Positions 1 through 9,778 of a DNA stretch of 40,791 bases are shown here, one piece after another; positions within the stretch are counted from its first letter, which is position 1; each line of letters starts with the position of its first letter. Source of the stretch: Tritrichomonas foetus (taxonomy: Eukaryota; Parabasalia; Tritrichomonadida; Tritrichomonadidae); assembly GCA_001839685.1 (NCBI GenBank), contig MLAK01000003.1, positions 5,604 through 46,394 on the forward strand. The letters run 5' to 3'. The position numbers and the translations under genes were made by a program. Under the pieces are notes generated by a model. The model was given only the letters and a program-made list of their open reading frames with translations, was not told where the DNA came from and ran no database searches.

Positions 1-66
1 TGTTTTCTTCTTTTATGAATGTGTTTTCTTCTTTAATGATTGTGTTTTCTTTTATAATTGTTTTCT
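1..66. repeat. short imperfect T-rich tandem repeat
   Basis: The core TGTTTTCT recurs at about positions 1, 22, 43 and 59, giving an imperfect period of about 21 bases. It lies downstream of the first minus-strand gene. No function is visible. Confidence 0.5.
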
Positions 67-164
67 TTCTCCCTGCGTAGAGAAAAACGTCTGAAAATGA
101 AGATAAAAATGAAAAGCAAATGTAAAACTATAAATATAAATACTGTTTTATTTGGAAAAGAAAT

Positions 165-848
165 TCAGGCTTCATCATCCTGAGCTGCGATAGATTCAGC
201 ATAGTCTTTAACTTCTTTTAATCTTCTATGAACTAAAGTTTCCGCTTCTGAAAGTCTCTGCTGACACTCTTTAATGGATGTTGCAACTTCATCCATTTGC
301 TTTTTCAATCTCTGTTCAACATCATCAAAATTAACATTTGCATCTGGTCCAGCAAAGCTAACTGTTGGTGGTTTCTGAATAGCAGTATTATCAAATTTCG
401 GAAATAGCAAAAATTCGCCATTTAACTGTCTAACTGTTGGTATAACTTCACGAACAAATTGTGGAAGCGTTGATTGCTGGGCAACTGGATTCTGTCTCAG
501 ATCTAAATATCTGAGATTTACCAGTTTTCCAAATTCCTCTGGTTTTAATGCGTTAATTTGAGATATTCCACATTCGCGGAGTGACAAAAACTGGAGACTT
601 GCAATTTTTCCAATTCCGGCAAGAGGGACGGATGTGCGGTCTAATGTTAATTTTTCGAGTTTTGATAAGCCCTCAGTCCCAGCAAGGCTTGCAAGTTTGT
701 TTCCTGATAAATTGAGAGTAATTAAATCTGGACAAAGCGTGCTGAGTTGGCTAATATCTGTAAGGCCTAAATTCGATAGATCTAGGTTATAAACTGTAGT
801 TGTGTCATAGTTTCCTGAGTGTATTTTAACGACTGCTGCAGATAGCAT
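165..848 (-). CDS. leucine-rich-repeat protein with C-terminal coiled coil
   Basis: The 227-residue protein starts at an ATG and ends in TGA. Residues about 20 to 130 hold four to five SDS22-type leucine-rich repeats (LDLSNLGLTDI, LNLSGNKL, LTLDRTSV, LSLRECGI, LDLRQNPV), followed by a cap-like segment around FVREVIPTVRQLNG. The last 50 residues are charged and predicted to be helical (VEQRLKKQMDEVATSIKEC onward), probably a coiled coil. Such proteins are usually protein-interaction scaffolds. No catalytic domain or signal peptide is visible. The exact orthologue cannot be named. Confidence 0.75.
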   Translation of the reverse strand: MLSAAVVKIHSGNYDTTTVYNLDLSNLGLTDISQLSTLCPDLITLNLSGNKLASLAGTEGLSKLEKLTLDRTSVPLAGIGKIASLQFLSLRECGISQINALKPEEFGKLVNLRYLDLRQNPVAQQSTLPQFVREVIPTVRQLNGEFLLFPKFDNTAIQKPPTVSFAGPDANVNFDDVEQRLKKQMDEVATSIKECQQRLSEAETLVHRRLKEVKDYAESIAAQDDEA

Positions 849-1236
849 ATTTTTGGCTGATGAACGTTAAATATTTATTTGTGATATAAAAAATTCAATT
901 AACGTACAAATGCTCTTTATTTTTTGTCTGATAACCAAAGTATGTATCGGAAGATTATATTTCACTCATGAAAACGTAGGGGTATTCTAGAGATATCATA
1001 CATCTTACTTGCTGTATTTGTATCTGATTTTCACAAATAATAATTTTTTTAGTTCTATCTCTGATTAAAATCCTCTTTTATGTTCACCTCATGATACTAT
1101 TTTGTATAAACAGTATTTCCTCAGATTATGTAATTCTAACTCTCGATTTGATACCAACCATTTCAACATTTTTTTTTGAAATCACTTTTCAAAATGATAA
1201 ATGCGTAAATCATATAAAAATGAATTAAGAATAAGG

Positions 1237-1267
<31 letters not shown>

Positions 1268-1322
1268 GAAATTATCGGAAAATTAAAAGCGTTAAGTTTT
1301 GGAAAAAGTTAATTTTAAATGT
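849..1322. other. intergenic region with poly-A tract
   Basis: Between the LRR gene start and the kinase stop I see no credible gene. The stretch is AT-rich and includes a run of 23 A at 1237-1259, about 60 bases beyond the kinase stop on its 3' side. Confidence 0.6.
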
Positions 1323-2276
1323 TTAAAATCCCTCAAAGTCACCCATATCTTCTGTTGCAATGACGTCCATCATTAAAGATGGATCAGAATAATCGGCGAA
1401 GTTACTTGAGTCTCCTTCGTTTTCCACAATTGGAACAAGTGGTGCCTGGTATCTGTGGTTGTAGACCTTGTTCCAATCGATTCCCTGGAACCATGGATGA
1501 TTCATAATTTCCTGGGCGCCGATTGCAGTGCATCCGAGTCTCTTGGATGGGTCAACTTGAAGTAATCCTTGGAGGAGACTTTTTGTGATTGGGTCGATAG
1601 TTGAAGGGAAGTAAACTTGGCCTTTGCAGATTTTTTGATACATTCGATTTTCGTTTTCATCGACGAAAGGTGTTTGGCCTACGAGAAATTCGTAAATCAA
1701 AATTCCGTAAGCCCACCAGTCGCTTCCAAATGAGGCACCTTCACCGCGGATGATTTCAGGGGCCAAATATTCTGGGGTGCCGCAAAGAGTGTAGGTGCGA
1801 TCGGCGATCTTTTTGGCGAAACCAAAGTCGATGAATTTAATATGGCCATCAGCTGAGAAAACAAGGTTTTCCGGCTTTAAATCTCTATAAACCAAATTAT
1901 GTGATTGAAGCATTTGAAAAACAAGTAAAATTTCTGCAGCATAGAAACGGGTAACATCGAGATCAAAGCATTGCATAGTCCTCAAGTGAGAAAAGACTTC
2001 ACCGCCGGAGATATATTCGAGTGCGAGATAGACGTTCTTTGAGTCTTGGAAAGTACCAAAAAGACCGACAACGTTTGGATGTTGAACCAAACGGAGAATT
2101 TCAACTTCACTTTGGACGTGTTCAAGCTGGTTTAAATCGACAACTCGTTTTTTGCTCATACATTTAAGGACGCAATATTTTTGAGTAGGCGAATGAAAGC
2201 ATAACTCGACATGAGAAAACGAACCGACGCCAATGGTTCTAATTACGTTGAACTGTGAAAGGTTTAGGTTCTGCAT
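1323..2276 (-). CDS. AGC-family protein kinase, PKA catalytic-subunit-like
   Basis: The open frame extends to 2321 but begins with TTG. The first ATG is at 2276 and gives 317 residues, which I take as the protein. All kinase landmarks are present: the glycine loop GVGSFS at 16-21 (third Gly replaced by Ser), ATP-binding K38, helix-C E57, YRDLKPEN with D132 and N137, DFG at 150-152, and the activation loop RTYTLCGTPEYLAPEI with phosphorylatable T163. The AGC tail is present (SNFADYSD) and the protein ends in the hydrophobic motif FEGF with no residue after it, as in PKA catalytic subunits (FxxF end). It probably phosphorylates Ser/Thr in Arg-containing sites under cAMP control, but regulation by cAMP is inferred from family resemblance only. 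Confidence 0.9.
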   Translation of the reverse strand: MQNLNLSQFNVIRTIGVGSFSHVELCFHSPTQKYCVLKCMSKKRVVDLNQLEHVQSEVEILRLVQHPNVVGLFGTFQDSKNVYLALEYISGGEVFSHLRTMQCFDLDVTRFYAAEILLVFQMLQSHNLVYRDLKPENLVFSADGHIKFIDFGFAKKIADRTYTLCGTPEYLAPEIIRGEGASFGSDWWAYGILIYEFLVGQTPFVDENENRMYQKICKGQVYFPSTIDPITKSLLQGLLQVDPSKRLGCTAIGAQEIMNHPWFQGIDWNKVYNHRYQAPLVPIVENEGDSSNFADYSDPSLMMDVIATEDMGDFEGF

Positions 2277-3000
2277 TGATGCAGCAATTAACGGTCGCTT
2301 GGATGATATAAAATTTGACAATTGCGGTGGTTAAACATATTGACAATATAAACTTTTTTCTTATATTTTCTCTTTCGTGCAAGAATGTATCACCTACTAA
2401 ATAACATGTATAATTATATGAAAAAAATGGATTTTTAGCCAATAATCGATTCTGATTTGCTCAGTAGGGACTATTTTGGTAATTATCTTGTATCTCCGAT
2501 ATTGAATCATGGTTGATATCATGCATGTTGCGTTAAAGTAATTTTCATGGGGTTAAAGATGAATTCAAAAAAATATTATTGAATTCGACATACCTCTCTG
2601 GAATAAATCTTACTATATAAGAAATTATGCATAGTTATAATTAAAATTGCCCACAATTTCGAATCATTGATAGTGAAATTAGGACAAACTGTATAAATTA
2701 TAAATAGAATTTGTAAAAAATAGAATTAAAGCTAAATTACTCAAAATATTTGGATATTTAGATTTATTTCTCAAGATATAGTCATAGACAAAAATTCATC
2801 GATTTCTTTGACCGATTACCATTTGAAAATATATTAAGTGATTATTTGTTCGACCAACTCGAAAATGGTACAATTTCTCTCCAAAATTTGATTTTTTAAT
2901 AGTTCCACATGTATTGTAATCTCAAATTTAATGAATACAGAAAAAACCGTAGATTAAGATTTTTTTATCTGAAAAAGTTATAAAAATTTTAATTTCAAAT
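2277..3000. other. intergenic region between divergent genes
   Basis: About 720 bases separate the divergent kinase and the small gene at 3001. The stretch is AT-rich with no supported gene. It must hold both promoters. A TCAAAT at 2995-3000 directly abuts the ATG at 3001. Confidence 0.5.
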
Positions 3001-3360
3001 ATGATCAACTCCGAATTCGTCCCTCCTGAAGAGCTTCAAGTTGTTAACGGTAGGTTCTCAATTTCTTCTGGATCAAGTGATTCAAGTGCATTTTTTAACA
3101 TGGGATCAACTCATCAAAATGACGATCAACAATCATCGTTTCACCAACCAGAGCTAGGTGGCTTTGGTGCATCGCCATTGTTTGGATATCAGAAACAAGA
3201 TCAAATTGTTACACCAAACGCGCCACCACAGCAGGCGCCACCTCAATCAGGCTCAAATTGTTCCGGAAACTGTGGCGCATGCGTTTGGAGTTTCCTCTGC
3301 AAAAACGCATCCAAGAAATTAGCAACACTTGGTAGCAGTTTTGTTCCAAAATTAGGTTAA
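3001..3360 (+). CDS. small Ser/Gln/Pro-rich protein with Cys-containing C-terminus
   Basis: This is a 119-residue open frame of unknown family with ATG start and TAA stop. The first 90 residues are low-complexity (Ser, Gln, Pro, Gly), probably disordered. The C-terminal 30 residues contain a compact cysteine cluster, CSGNCGACVWSFLC (four Cys), then a basic KNASKKL segment. There is no signal peptide or transmembrane segment. The cluster could bind a metal or be lipid-modified, but this is a guess. Ordered composition and a sharp change to repeats after the stop favour a real gene. Confidence 0.55.
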   Translation: MINSEFVPPEELQVVNGRFSISSGSSDSSAFFNMGSTHQNDDQQSSFHQPELGGFGASPLFGYQKQDQIVTPNAPPQQAPPQSGSNCSGNCGACVWSFLCKNASKKLATLGSSFVPKLG

Positions 3361-3480
3361 TTTTTTTATGCTTGCTATTATATATTTGATAAATGTCCCT
3401 TTCGATTTTTTTTTTTTTTTTAACCTTCGTTTTTTATTTCCCCAACTAACACTGTATAAAGAATGTAGGAATAATTTCCA

Positions 3481-3720
3481 ATGACATGATTTCCAATGAC
3501 ATGATTTCTTATGACATGATTTCCAATGACATGATTTCTTATGACATGATTTCCAATGACATGATTTCTTATGACATGATTTCCAATGACATGATTTCCA
3601 ATGACATGATTTCCAATTACATGATTTCCAATGACATGATTTCCAATTACATGATTTCCAATGACATGATTTCTTATGACATGATTTCTTATGACATGAT
3701 TTCCAATGACATGATTTCCA
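3481..3720. repeat. 15-bp minisatellite, 16 units
   Basis: Sixteen head-to-tail units of ATGACATGATTTCYW fill the 240 bases exactly. Units end in CCA or CTT and the first seven strictly alternate CCA/CTT, a 30-bp higher-order pattern. Units 10 and 12 carry ATTAC in place of ATGAC. The period is a multiple of three, so both strands are open and give meaningless repeat peptides. It lies between the 3' ends of two convergent genes. Confidence 0.95.
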
Positions 3721-3872
3721 ATAACAATTCCATGAAACATATTTTATTCATGAAAATCGTTCACGTCAATGCCGTGAGAAAAAAAGTATATGGTGTCAAA
3801 AAGAACAAAGGAATTCGAATATATATTTTAATACACAATCATGGTATTTTACCGATTATTTATGATCATACA

Positions 3873-4385
3873 TCATTCGTTTGGTAATGAACAAACAAAA
3901 TCGTAATTATCAGGAGGCGGTGGAATTTCAACAGTCATTTGTCGCTGAACATTAGCAAACGTTGTGGCTTTTGTAAACATCTCGTTTTTATTTTTAGCTG
4001 AGTTCGTTTCGATGAAAGGCGCGTTTAAATAAACAACTTTCAAAGCATCATACCAAAGTTCCATAATTTCGGTCGGACCATGTAAAACAATAGGATTTCT
4101 ATCATTTTTGAGAGAAATAACAATAAATTTCACATTTCCTGTAGATGCCGATTCGATTGATCCCCATTGGATGGATTCAAAAGAACTTGCTGGAAATGAT
4201 TTAGAAATAGGACCACCAATTTTTAATACTCCTCTATCGTTGCACCAGCATTTTATAGGCTTTACAGTTGCGAGTTGAGATGCCCTAGAAACGGACTGGC
4301 GTAGAACTACAAAATCCTTTCTCTCGAGTAGAAGTGTTTGCAGGTATCGATATACATATACCATTGGATCTTGTAGGCTAGACAT
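3873..4385 (-). CDS. small protein with PH-like domain
   Basis: This 170-residue protein starts at an ATG and ends in TGA. Residues about 40 to 125 read like a pleckstrin-homology fold: beta-rich segments (PIKCWCNDRGVLKIGG, VKFIVISLKNDRNPIVLHG) followed by an amphipathic C-terminal helix containing a Trp (TEIMELWYDALKVVYL). A short proline run (PPPP) lies near the C-terminus. The helix and proline tail are reminiscent of ELMO-type PH domains, but I cannot assign it firmly. A minus-strand TCATTT, the complement of 4392-4397, lies about 10 bases before the ATG and fits a trichomonad initiator. It is divergent from the cullin at 4644 (258 bases apart). Confidence 0.65.
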   Translation of the reverse strand: MSSLQDPMVYVYRYLQTLLLERKDFVVLRQSVSRASQLATVKPIKCWCNDRGVLKIGGPISKSFPASSFESIQWGSIESASTGNVKFIVISLKNDRNPIVLHGPTEIMELWYDALKVVYLNAPFIETNSAKNKNEMFTKATTFANVQRQMTVEIPPPPDNYDFVCSLPNE

Positions 4386-4391
4386 CTGGAA

Positions 4392-4397
4392 AAATGA
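4392..4397 (-). promoter_or_regulatory. candidate initiator TCATTT
   Basis: TCATTT on the minus strand matches the trichomonad Inr (TCA+1-Py-T/A). It would give a leader of about 10 bases for the gene starting at 4385, typical of these organisms. Confidence 0.45.
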
Positions 4398-4643
4398 AAA
4401 TCACGTGTTGAAAGAAATTTATTTTGTGAGTATTCAGAATTTGTCTCATTTATTCACCTTTTTATGTCCATTAAAATGACCTTATCGATGATCCAACTTT
4501 TTGGAACAACTTTTTTTTATCTTACTCCAAAAATGAAAAAAGTGACTTATATGAGAAACTTTTTGTATAGATTAATATATGGAAAATGATCAACGAATCC
4601 TTCAAATTTTCAACTAACATTTCGTAAATTGTAAACTTTTTGT

Positions 4644-6821
4644 ATGATGTGTAATTCCTATCGGCCGTCATCTGAGATGCGCCAAACACAATTAAATTTT
4701 ACTCCAAATATCCAAGATAAACTCACAAATGAAAAGAAAATATATGGGAAACCATTTCAATCGATTCTTATCGGACCAGTTAACAACGATATTAATATAC
4801 CAAGAAAAATCAATTCGCCTTTTGCAGTTAAACCTAATCTTTGGAGTGACAACATTAATCGAATATTAGATTCTTATTTTTCGAATTCGCCATCGGCATT
4901 TTTTCCGACAAAAGATTTTCAAATATTATCTTTTTACGCAATTTCTAAAGAACGCGATGAAATATCAGAATATATAGCACAGAGAATTATCGAATATGCA
5001 AAAATATATTCGCAAACATTGACAAATAATTACCAGAATAATAATTTATTTCACAACGAATGCTCCAAAATTGTACATTCAATTGAAGCTTTTTCGCCTT
5101 TATTTGAATTTCTTCAGCAAGATATTTCATTTTCTGATATATTTTTTTCGGAATTTCATAAAAATCTTATCTCCAACACAAATTTTCTTGGGGTTTTTGC
5201 CACAGAAATTTCAGAATTGGTGATTAATGCATTTGAAACAGAAACTGCCATACCTCCAGAATATAAATATAGTTTTCTTTTTTTAGAAAAATGTGATTTA
5301 TTATGTGACGCTTTTAATACAACTATCAACCAAAATCTAAAGAATTTTTATATAGAAGTTTTAAATAATTACCCTGAACAAGAAGATTTTGTTCCACTCT
5401 TTAAAAAGTTTCATATTGTCTACCAATCGATTCCAAACGAAGCCACAAACATTCTTAAATTACTAAGTCAATCATTTTCCGTAAATATTATAAAAAACAA
5501 TAATGAAGCTTTTATTTCAAATGTTGGTCATATAGTTATTAATGATAAAGCAGGAATCACTACATTTTTCGCAGTACTTGATCCAGCAACACCAATCACA
5601 TGTTATACATCATTTGTGAAAAATATTTTGGGCACGGGAATCGATGTCGCCAAAATGGCACAACTTCATAAATTTATCGGGAAGCAATCAACTCACATGC
5701 GCCACATTTTAGAGCGCTTTTTGAAAAAGCGTTTACTTAATCATGAAAAAGAAGCTTCAATTGCACTAGCCAAAATTTTCGATGACAATTTCCGAAATAA
5801 CATTTATGATGAAGATTCAATTACTTTACTTAGTTTGATTCAAGACAAGTCATCCTTTGAATCGGCTCATTCCTGCTTTTTCATGCGTCGACTAATTGAC
5901 CTTAATATCTCTACGAATGGCGACATTCAAAACATCAATAATAATGATATAAACAATAATCTTACAAATAATAATCTTAATCACAATTCTTCTAATAATT
6001 GTGATCGAACCTTTGCAAATGATCATTTGAAATTTTATGATGATAATCATTCAAGACATTTTCAATTGTTAATTAAAGATGGAGATGACAGTAAGAATTT
6101 ATTTAAAGAATTTCAAAAAGTTCATCAAATTCCATCATTTTTAACTATTCATACTTTCTTTTGGCAGAATTGGTATACATCAAACAAGCCTGTCTATAAA
6201 TTTCCTGTTTCTCTAACTGATCATTTATCAACTTTTACCCTTTATTTCAGAGAGAAAATGCCAAAAAGAAGACTAGAATGGAGATTAGATGCTTCTGATT
6301 GTGAATTGACAGTATTCAATAAATCCGTGAAATGCAATGGTGTTACAGGCACAGCACTTTTGGCCTTAAATAGTGGTCCAAAAGATCCCTCAGAAGTCAC
6401 TGAAACTACTGAAATACCAAGTGAAGAAGTTTTTGGAATACTTTCACAATTCACTGATGAAAAAGGTCATAATATTCTGAAGAAAGTTGGTGATAAATTT
6501 GCAATTAACAATGAATCATTAGGAACCGAAAATACAACATTGGTTTTACCACTGAGAACACCAGAAGAAAAAGTTAAACAAAAATTCATTCCAACTGTTC
6601 TAAATATAATGTCCGCCAATGCAATAATTGATGGCTTGATTATGACAACACTCAAAAGGGAAAGGGAAATGACAAAATCACAAATTCTCAAAAAGACACA
6701 GGAACTTTTAACATTTCCTGCAAGCAAAGAAACCATTAAAGATAGAATTAATAGACTTGAGCGATGCAATTTCATCTCTCATGATCCAATGAATGCAAAA
6801 CTGTTTCACTATGTTCCTTGA
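4644..6821 (+). CDS. cullin-family protein (first of two)
   Basis: The 725-residue protein fits cullin length. The N-terminal two thirds are helical (cullin repeats). Residues about 490 to 725 match the cullin homology region: FLTIHTFFWQNWY, RRLEWRLDASDCELTV, then the C-terminal winged helix ending in ETIKDRINRLERCNF and LFHYVP. In the neddylation motif (IIDGLIMTTLKREREM) K671 aligns with the Nedd8-acceptor lysine of cullins. An Asn-rich insertion occupies about 427-455. Cullins scaffold multi-subunit RING E3 ubiquitin ligases, binding a RING protein at the C-terminal side and adaptors at the N-terminus. The subtype cannot be told. Ends in TGA. Confidence 0.85.
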   Translation: MMCNSYRPSSEMRQTQLNFTPNIQDKLTNEKKIYGKPFQSILIGPVNNDINIPRKINSPFAVKPNLWSDNINRILDSYFSNSPSAFFPTKDFQILSFYAISKERDEISEYIAQRIIEYAKIYSQTLTNNYQNNNLFHNECSKIVHSIEAFSPLFEFLQQDISFSDIFFSEFHKNLISNTNFLGVFATEISELVINAFETETAIPPEYKYSFLFLEKCDLLCDAFNTTINQNLKNFYIEVLNNYPEQEDFVPLFKKFHIVYQSIPNEATNILKLLSQSFSVNIIKNNNEAFISNVGHIVINDKAGITTFFAVLDPATPITCYTSFVKNILGTGIDVAKMAQLHKFIGKQSTHMRHILERFLKKRLLNHEKEASIALAKIFDDNFRNNIYDEDSITLLSLIQDKSSFESAHSCFFMRRLIDLNISTNGDIQNINNNDINNNLTNNNLNHNSSNNCDRTFANDHLKFYDDNHSRHFQLLIKDGDDSKNLFKEFQKVHQIPSFLTIHTFFWQNWYTSNKPVYKFPVSLTDHLSTFTLYFREKMPKRRLEWRLDASDCELTVFNKSVKCNGVTGTALLALNSGPKDPSEVTETTEIPSEEVFGILSQFTDEKGHNILKKVGDKFAINNESLGTENTTLVLPLRTPEEKVKQKFIPTVLNIMSANAIIDGLIMTTLKREREMTKSQILKKTQELLTFPASKETIKDRINRLERCNFISHDPMNAKLFHYVP

Positions 6822-7038
6822 ATAAATACCATATATATGTTTCTATTTTAAAATATTCTCCATCTTCTTCTTTCTATTAATTAGATTTACATCTTTTTTG
6901 ATTCTTTTCGTACAGATTATGAAAAACTTTATAGAGGAGATCCACTCATAATGAAATAAAAGAAAGCTATATAATAATAAAAGATAGATATAAAATAAAA
7001 GCTTGTGAACTCGGGCACAATTTATTAATAAGTACATT

Positions 7039-9513
7039 TTATTGTGGTAATTCTGTTACCAAACTAGATGGGTTGAAAACTTTGTTAAGTTCATTTGCAA
7101 GAGCACGAATCTGTGGATTAGCTTGATCATCAGCAGCTAAACTTACAATATGTTGAATTCGTTCAACAGCTCCAAGAAGATGCGATTCTGCAGCAGGGTT
7201 TGACAAAATAGCCCCAATAAGTTTTAATGCAGCAAATCTCACATTTGGCTTAGAACTATCAGAATAATGCGAAGCAATATCAAACATATTTTCCCAATAT
7301 GATCCCAAACCCACATCTTTACATTGGAAGGAAAACACAAACAAAAGTTCAATCGCGATTTGTTCTTCCTCTGGCTGGAATTTCATCGCTAAAATTTTTT
7401 CAAGAATTCCAGAACTAATCATATGATTACAATCTTGTGGAGTAAACTTTCTAACCGCAGAATTTAACATCATTATTCCACGATGAGATCCATTCTGATT
7501 AATTGCAAAGTTTATAAAACGTTTCCGATCTGAAAAATAAAAAGCATCACAAAATGGAATAAATAATTCATTTTCAACTTGTAAAATGTTATTTTCAATT
7601 TCGTCAACAACATATGGAAGTGGAAGCATATCTGGATGTGTTTGTCCTGAATAACAAATGATACACAAAGAAAATTTATTCATAATTCCATATTCAATTA
7701 ATTGTGGCATTACAAAAGACGGGGAAAATCGAGATAAAAGTTCGCATCGTAAGTTTCGAAATGCTTTTTCTTCTGTTTCATCATTATGAAATAGCAAAGA
7801 AAACAATGGCGAAGCAGAAACTTCACGTGTCATGAAAAATGAAACCGATTGTGATCTCAAGACCAGCAAAGGTGCAAGCCTATCAAAAAGCTCAGTAGAG
7901 TTTTTCTTAATTTTTTCTATAATTGCTGCCAATAATCGTGCTTGGTCATACAAAGGTGCTGATTTTGCAATAAATGAAACATAAATTTCATTTGATGGAT
8001 TTTTCCAAAATCGCTCAAGAACAGGAGATGGGTCCAACATGATTTTATTCTTAGATTCATTTGCCCATTGTTCAACCAATTTCATTGCACGTTCAGCTGC
8101 CTTTGTATCTGAAGTATTTGCACTTATATCTGCAGGTGATTTAATTTGCTGAGCAACACCACCAAGAGTGCAGTTTAAAATGGTATCTAAAAGAACATCA
8201 GGCGATTTTGTTTCTTTCAGAATCAAACTTATTGAAGAAGATGCTGTTGATCTTTTTCGTTCATCTTTATCACTCAGTAACCGAATTAATGGTGGAACAA
8301 TGAAAGTAGGAGAAACAGAAACAAACAATTTAGGAATATCAACACGCACAGTAATTGCATCATCACCGACCAAAGGAAGAAGGCTTGTTGCAATCATTTG
8401 ACGAATTGATGGCTTTAAATTACCTTTAAGAATCCTTGATAATAATTCAAGGGAATTTTTTCTTGCTGATGGTTTATCTGATTGTAAAAGTGGGAATAAT
8501 TGTGGAACACATTCTTTTGCATTTGCTAAAGCCATTTCACTGAGAAAAGTGATCGCTATTTCAGTTAAATCATCACTTTGCTCAAGAATTTGTGATAATG
8601 AATGAGGATCAAAAGCAGCTGTTTCTTTTCCATGAACACCAAAACGAAATAGAGCGCGCGCAACATTTTGAATGGACTCATTTTGGGCAGAAAGAGCAAC
8701 AGTTAAAATAGAAGAAAATTGGCCTTGTTCTGTTGAAAGTGATGCAATTTGTTCTCGAATTTTTTCATCTTCAAAACGACCTAAAACAATTCCTAATTCA
8801 ATCCAATCAATTGGAGAGCTAAATGGTGAAGGAACAATTCTTGCCCAAATATCACGACATTTGTCAAGTGATGGGGGAATGTCAGATCGGATTAATGGTA
8901 TAAATTTGACATAAGAATAATCACCTGAATTTTCTTTGAGAATTTTTAAAAGCTCACGTGAAGAAACTGATGAAATTTGATGAACATTTTTCATCCAAAT
9001 AGCAAAACGGCTGACGCATAATTGCAACTTCACATCTGTGATTGCTAAAACTGAAAGTAAAAATAAAGTTGTGTTAAATATTTCCATCTCAAATAAAGAA
9101 GCTTGACTCGATGTGAAAGTTTGAATGATATCAATAAGTGGATTGATAATCGATTTTCCGCATGATGATATCGCGAGGATTCGTATAATCACACAGCAGC
9201 CCATTACTTGCCTTTTCAAGCTGCTGTCCTCTAAAAAACCTGAAATTGAACTCGATATAAATTTGTCAAAATCTGTCGTTCCTTTTTCGTGCAGCCATTG
9301 GGCAACGTTTAAATATGGCATTCTCCGGGATTTTTTTGTCGTTCTTGTAATTTGTTCGCAAATTGGTCCGAGAATTGATGATGGATCTTTCGTGAAAGAT
9401 GCAAAAACAGTCTCGCAGGCAACTTCCATGGATTCTGTCTTGCTTCCATTGAGCTTATTATGATTCGCAACTAATAAATCGAATGATTGAGAAACATTTT
9501 TCGCTTGATTCAT
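7039..9513 (-). CDS. HEAT/ARM-like alpha-solenoid protein
   Basis: The protein has 824 residues, with ATG start and TAA stop. It is helical nearly throughout, with HEAT-like repeats such as ILEQSDDLTEIAITFLSEM, CVPQLFPLLQSDKPSARKNS and PPLIRLLSDKDERKRSTASS, best developed between residues 300 and 450. No catalytic motif, signal peptide or transmembrane segment is visible. Such solenoids serve in transport, trafficking or assembly as binding platforms. I do not recognise a specific family. The region upstream of its start (9514-9778) carries two AAGGTCAAA motifs. Confidence 0.7.
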   Translation of the reverse strand: MNQAKNVSQSFDLLVANHNKLNGSKTESMEVACETVFASFTKDPSSILGPICEQITRTTKKSRRMPYLNVAQWLHEKGTTDFDKFISSSISGFLEDSSLKRQVMGCCVIIRILAISSCGKSIINPLIDIIQTFTSSQASLFEMEIFNTTLFLLSVLAITDVKLQLCVSRFAIWMKNVHQISSVSSRELLKILKENSGDYSYVKFIPLIRSDIPPSLDKCRDIWARIVPSPFSSPIDWIELGIVLGRFEDEKIREQIASLSTEQGQFSSILTVALSAQNESIQNVARALFRFGVHGKETAAFDPHSLSQILEQSDDLTEIAITFLSEMALANAKECVPQLFPLLQSDKPSARKNSLELLSRILKGNLKPSIRQMIATSLLPLVGDDAITVRVDIPKLFVSVSPTFIVPPLIRLLSDKDERKRSTASSSISLILKETKSPDVLLDTILNCTLGGVAQQIKSPADISANTSDTKAAERAMKLVEQWANESKNKIMLDPSPVLERFWKNPSNEIYVSFIAKSAPLYDQARLLAAIIEKIKKNSTELFDRLAPLLVLRSQSVSFFMTREVSASPLFSLLFHNDETEEKAFRNLRCELLSRFSPSFVMPQLIEYGIMNKFSLCIICYSGQTHPDMLPLPYVVDEIENNILQVENELFIPFCDAFYFSDRKRFINFAINQNGSHRGIMMLNSAVRKFTPQDCNHMISSGILEKILAMKFQPEEEQIAIELLFVFSFQCKDVGLGSYWENMFDIASHYSDSSKPNVRFAALKLIGAILSNPAAESHLLGAVERIQHIVSLAADDQANPQIRALANELNKVFNPSSLVTELPQ

Positions 9514-9605
9514 GAAATTTTAAACTTTTTGAATACAATTCAAAAGCTTATCAGAGAGAAAAATGGTCGGATAAAAAAAGATAGAAAATTAACAGTGAAC
9601 ATTTT

Positions 9606-9632
9606 AAGGTCAAATGAAAGGTCAAATTAACG
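9606..9632. promoter_or_regulatory. paired AAGGTCAAAT motifs upstream of the HEAT-like gene
   Basis: AAGGTCAAAT (9606-9615) is followed directly by AAAGGTCAAATTAACG (9617-9632). A near-identical copy lies in inverted orientation in the eL14 promoter at 10205-10225. Both copies run from AAAGGTCAAATT into an AAC-containing Myb-like core. They are about 100 bases upstream of the minus-strand ATG at 9513. Confidence 0.4.
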
Positions 9633-9778
9633 AAAAGTGCTCACAGTAAATCTGAGGTCGCACTTAATGAAAATATGAAAAAAAAATAGTAGAATCTGGG
9701 TGCCCAAGAGCTTTTTAGTATTCGAAATATTTCTGGAGCACAAAAGCAAATATGATAAAAACGATAATACCTATTTGT

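Noticed and set aside
2277..2321. Longer N-terminus of the kinase
   Set aside because: The frame begins with TTG; ATG at 2276 is the first usable start and leaves the kinase domain whole.
3481..3720. CRISPR-like array
   Set aside because: Units are contiguous with no unique spacers, and the genome is eukaryotic.
3420..3887. Open frames on both strands through the 15-bp repeat
   Set aside because: They arise because the repeat period is a multiple of three; the peptides are pure repeats plus random flanks.
3436..4622. Possible trichomonad introns at ACTAAC motifs (about 3444 and 4612)
   Set aside because: The ACTAAC is not followed by ACACAG and no GTATGT-type donor lies in a sensible place; no gene frame needs an intron there.
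8168..9463. Plus-strand open frames opposite the HEAT-like gene
   Set aside because: No recognisable domain; they mirror a long, well-composed minus-strand gene.
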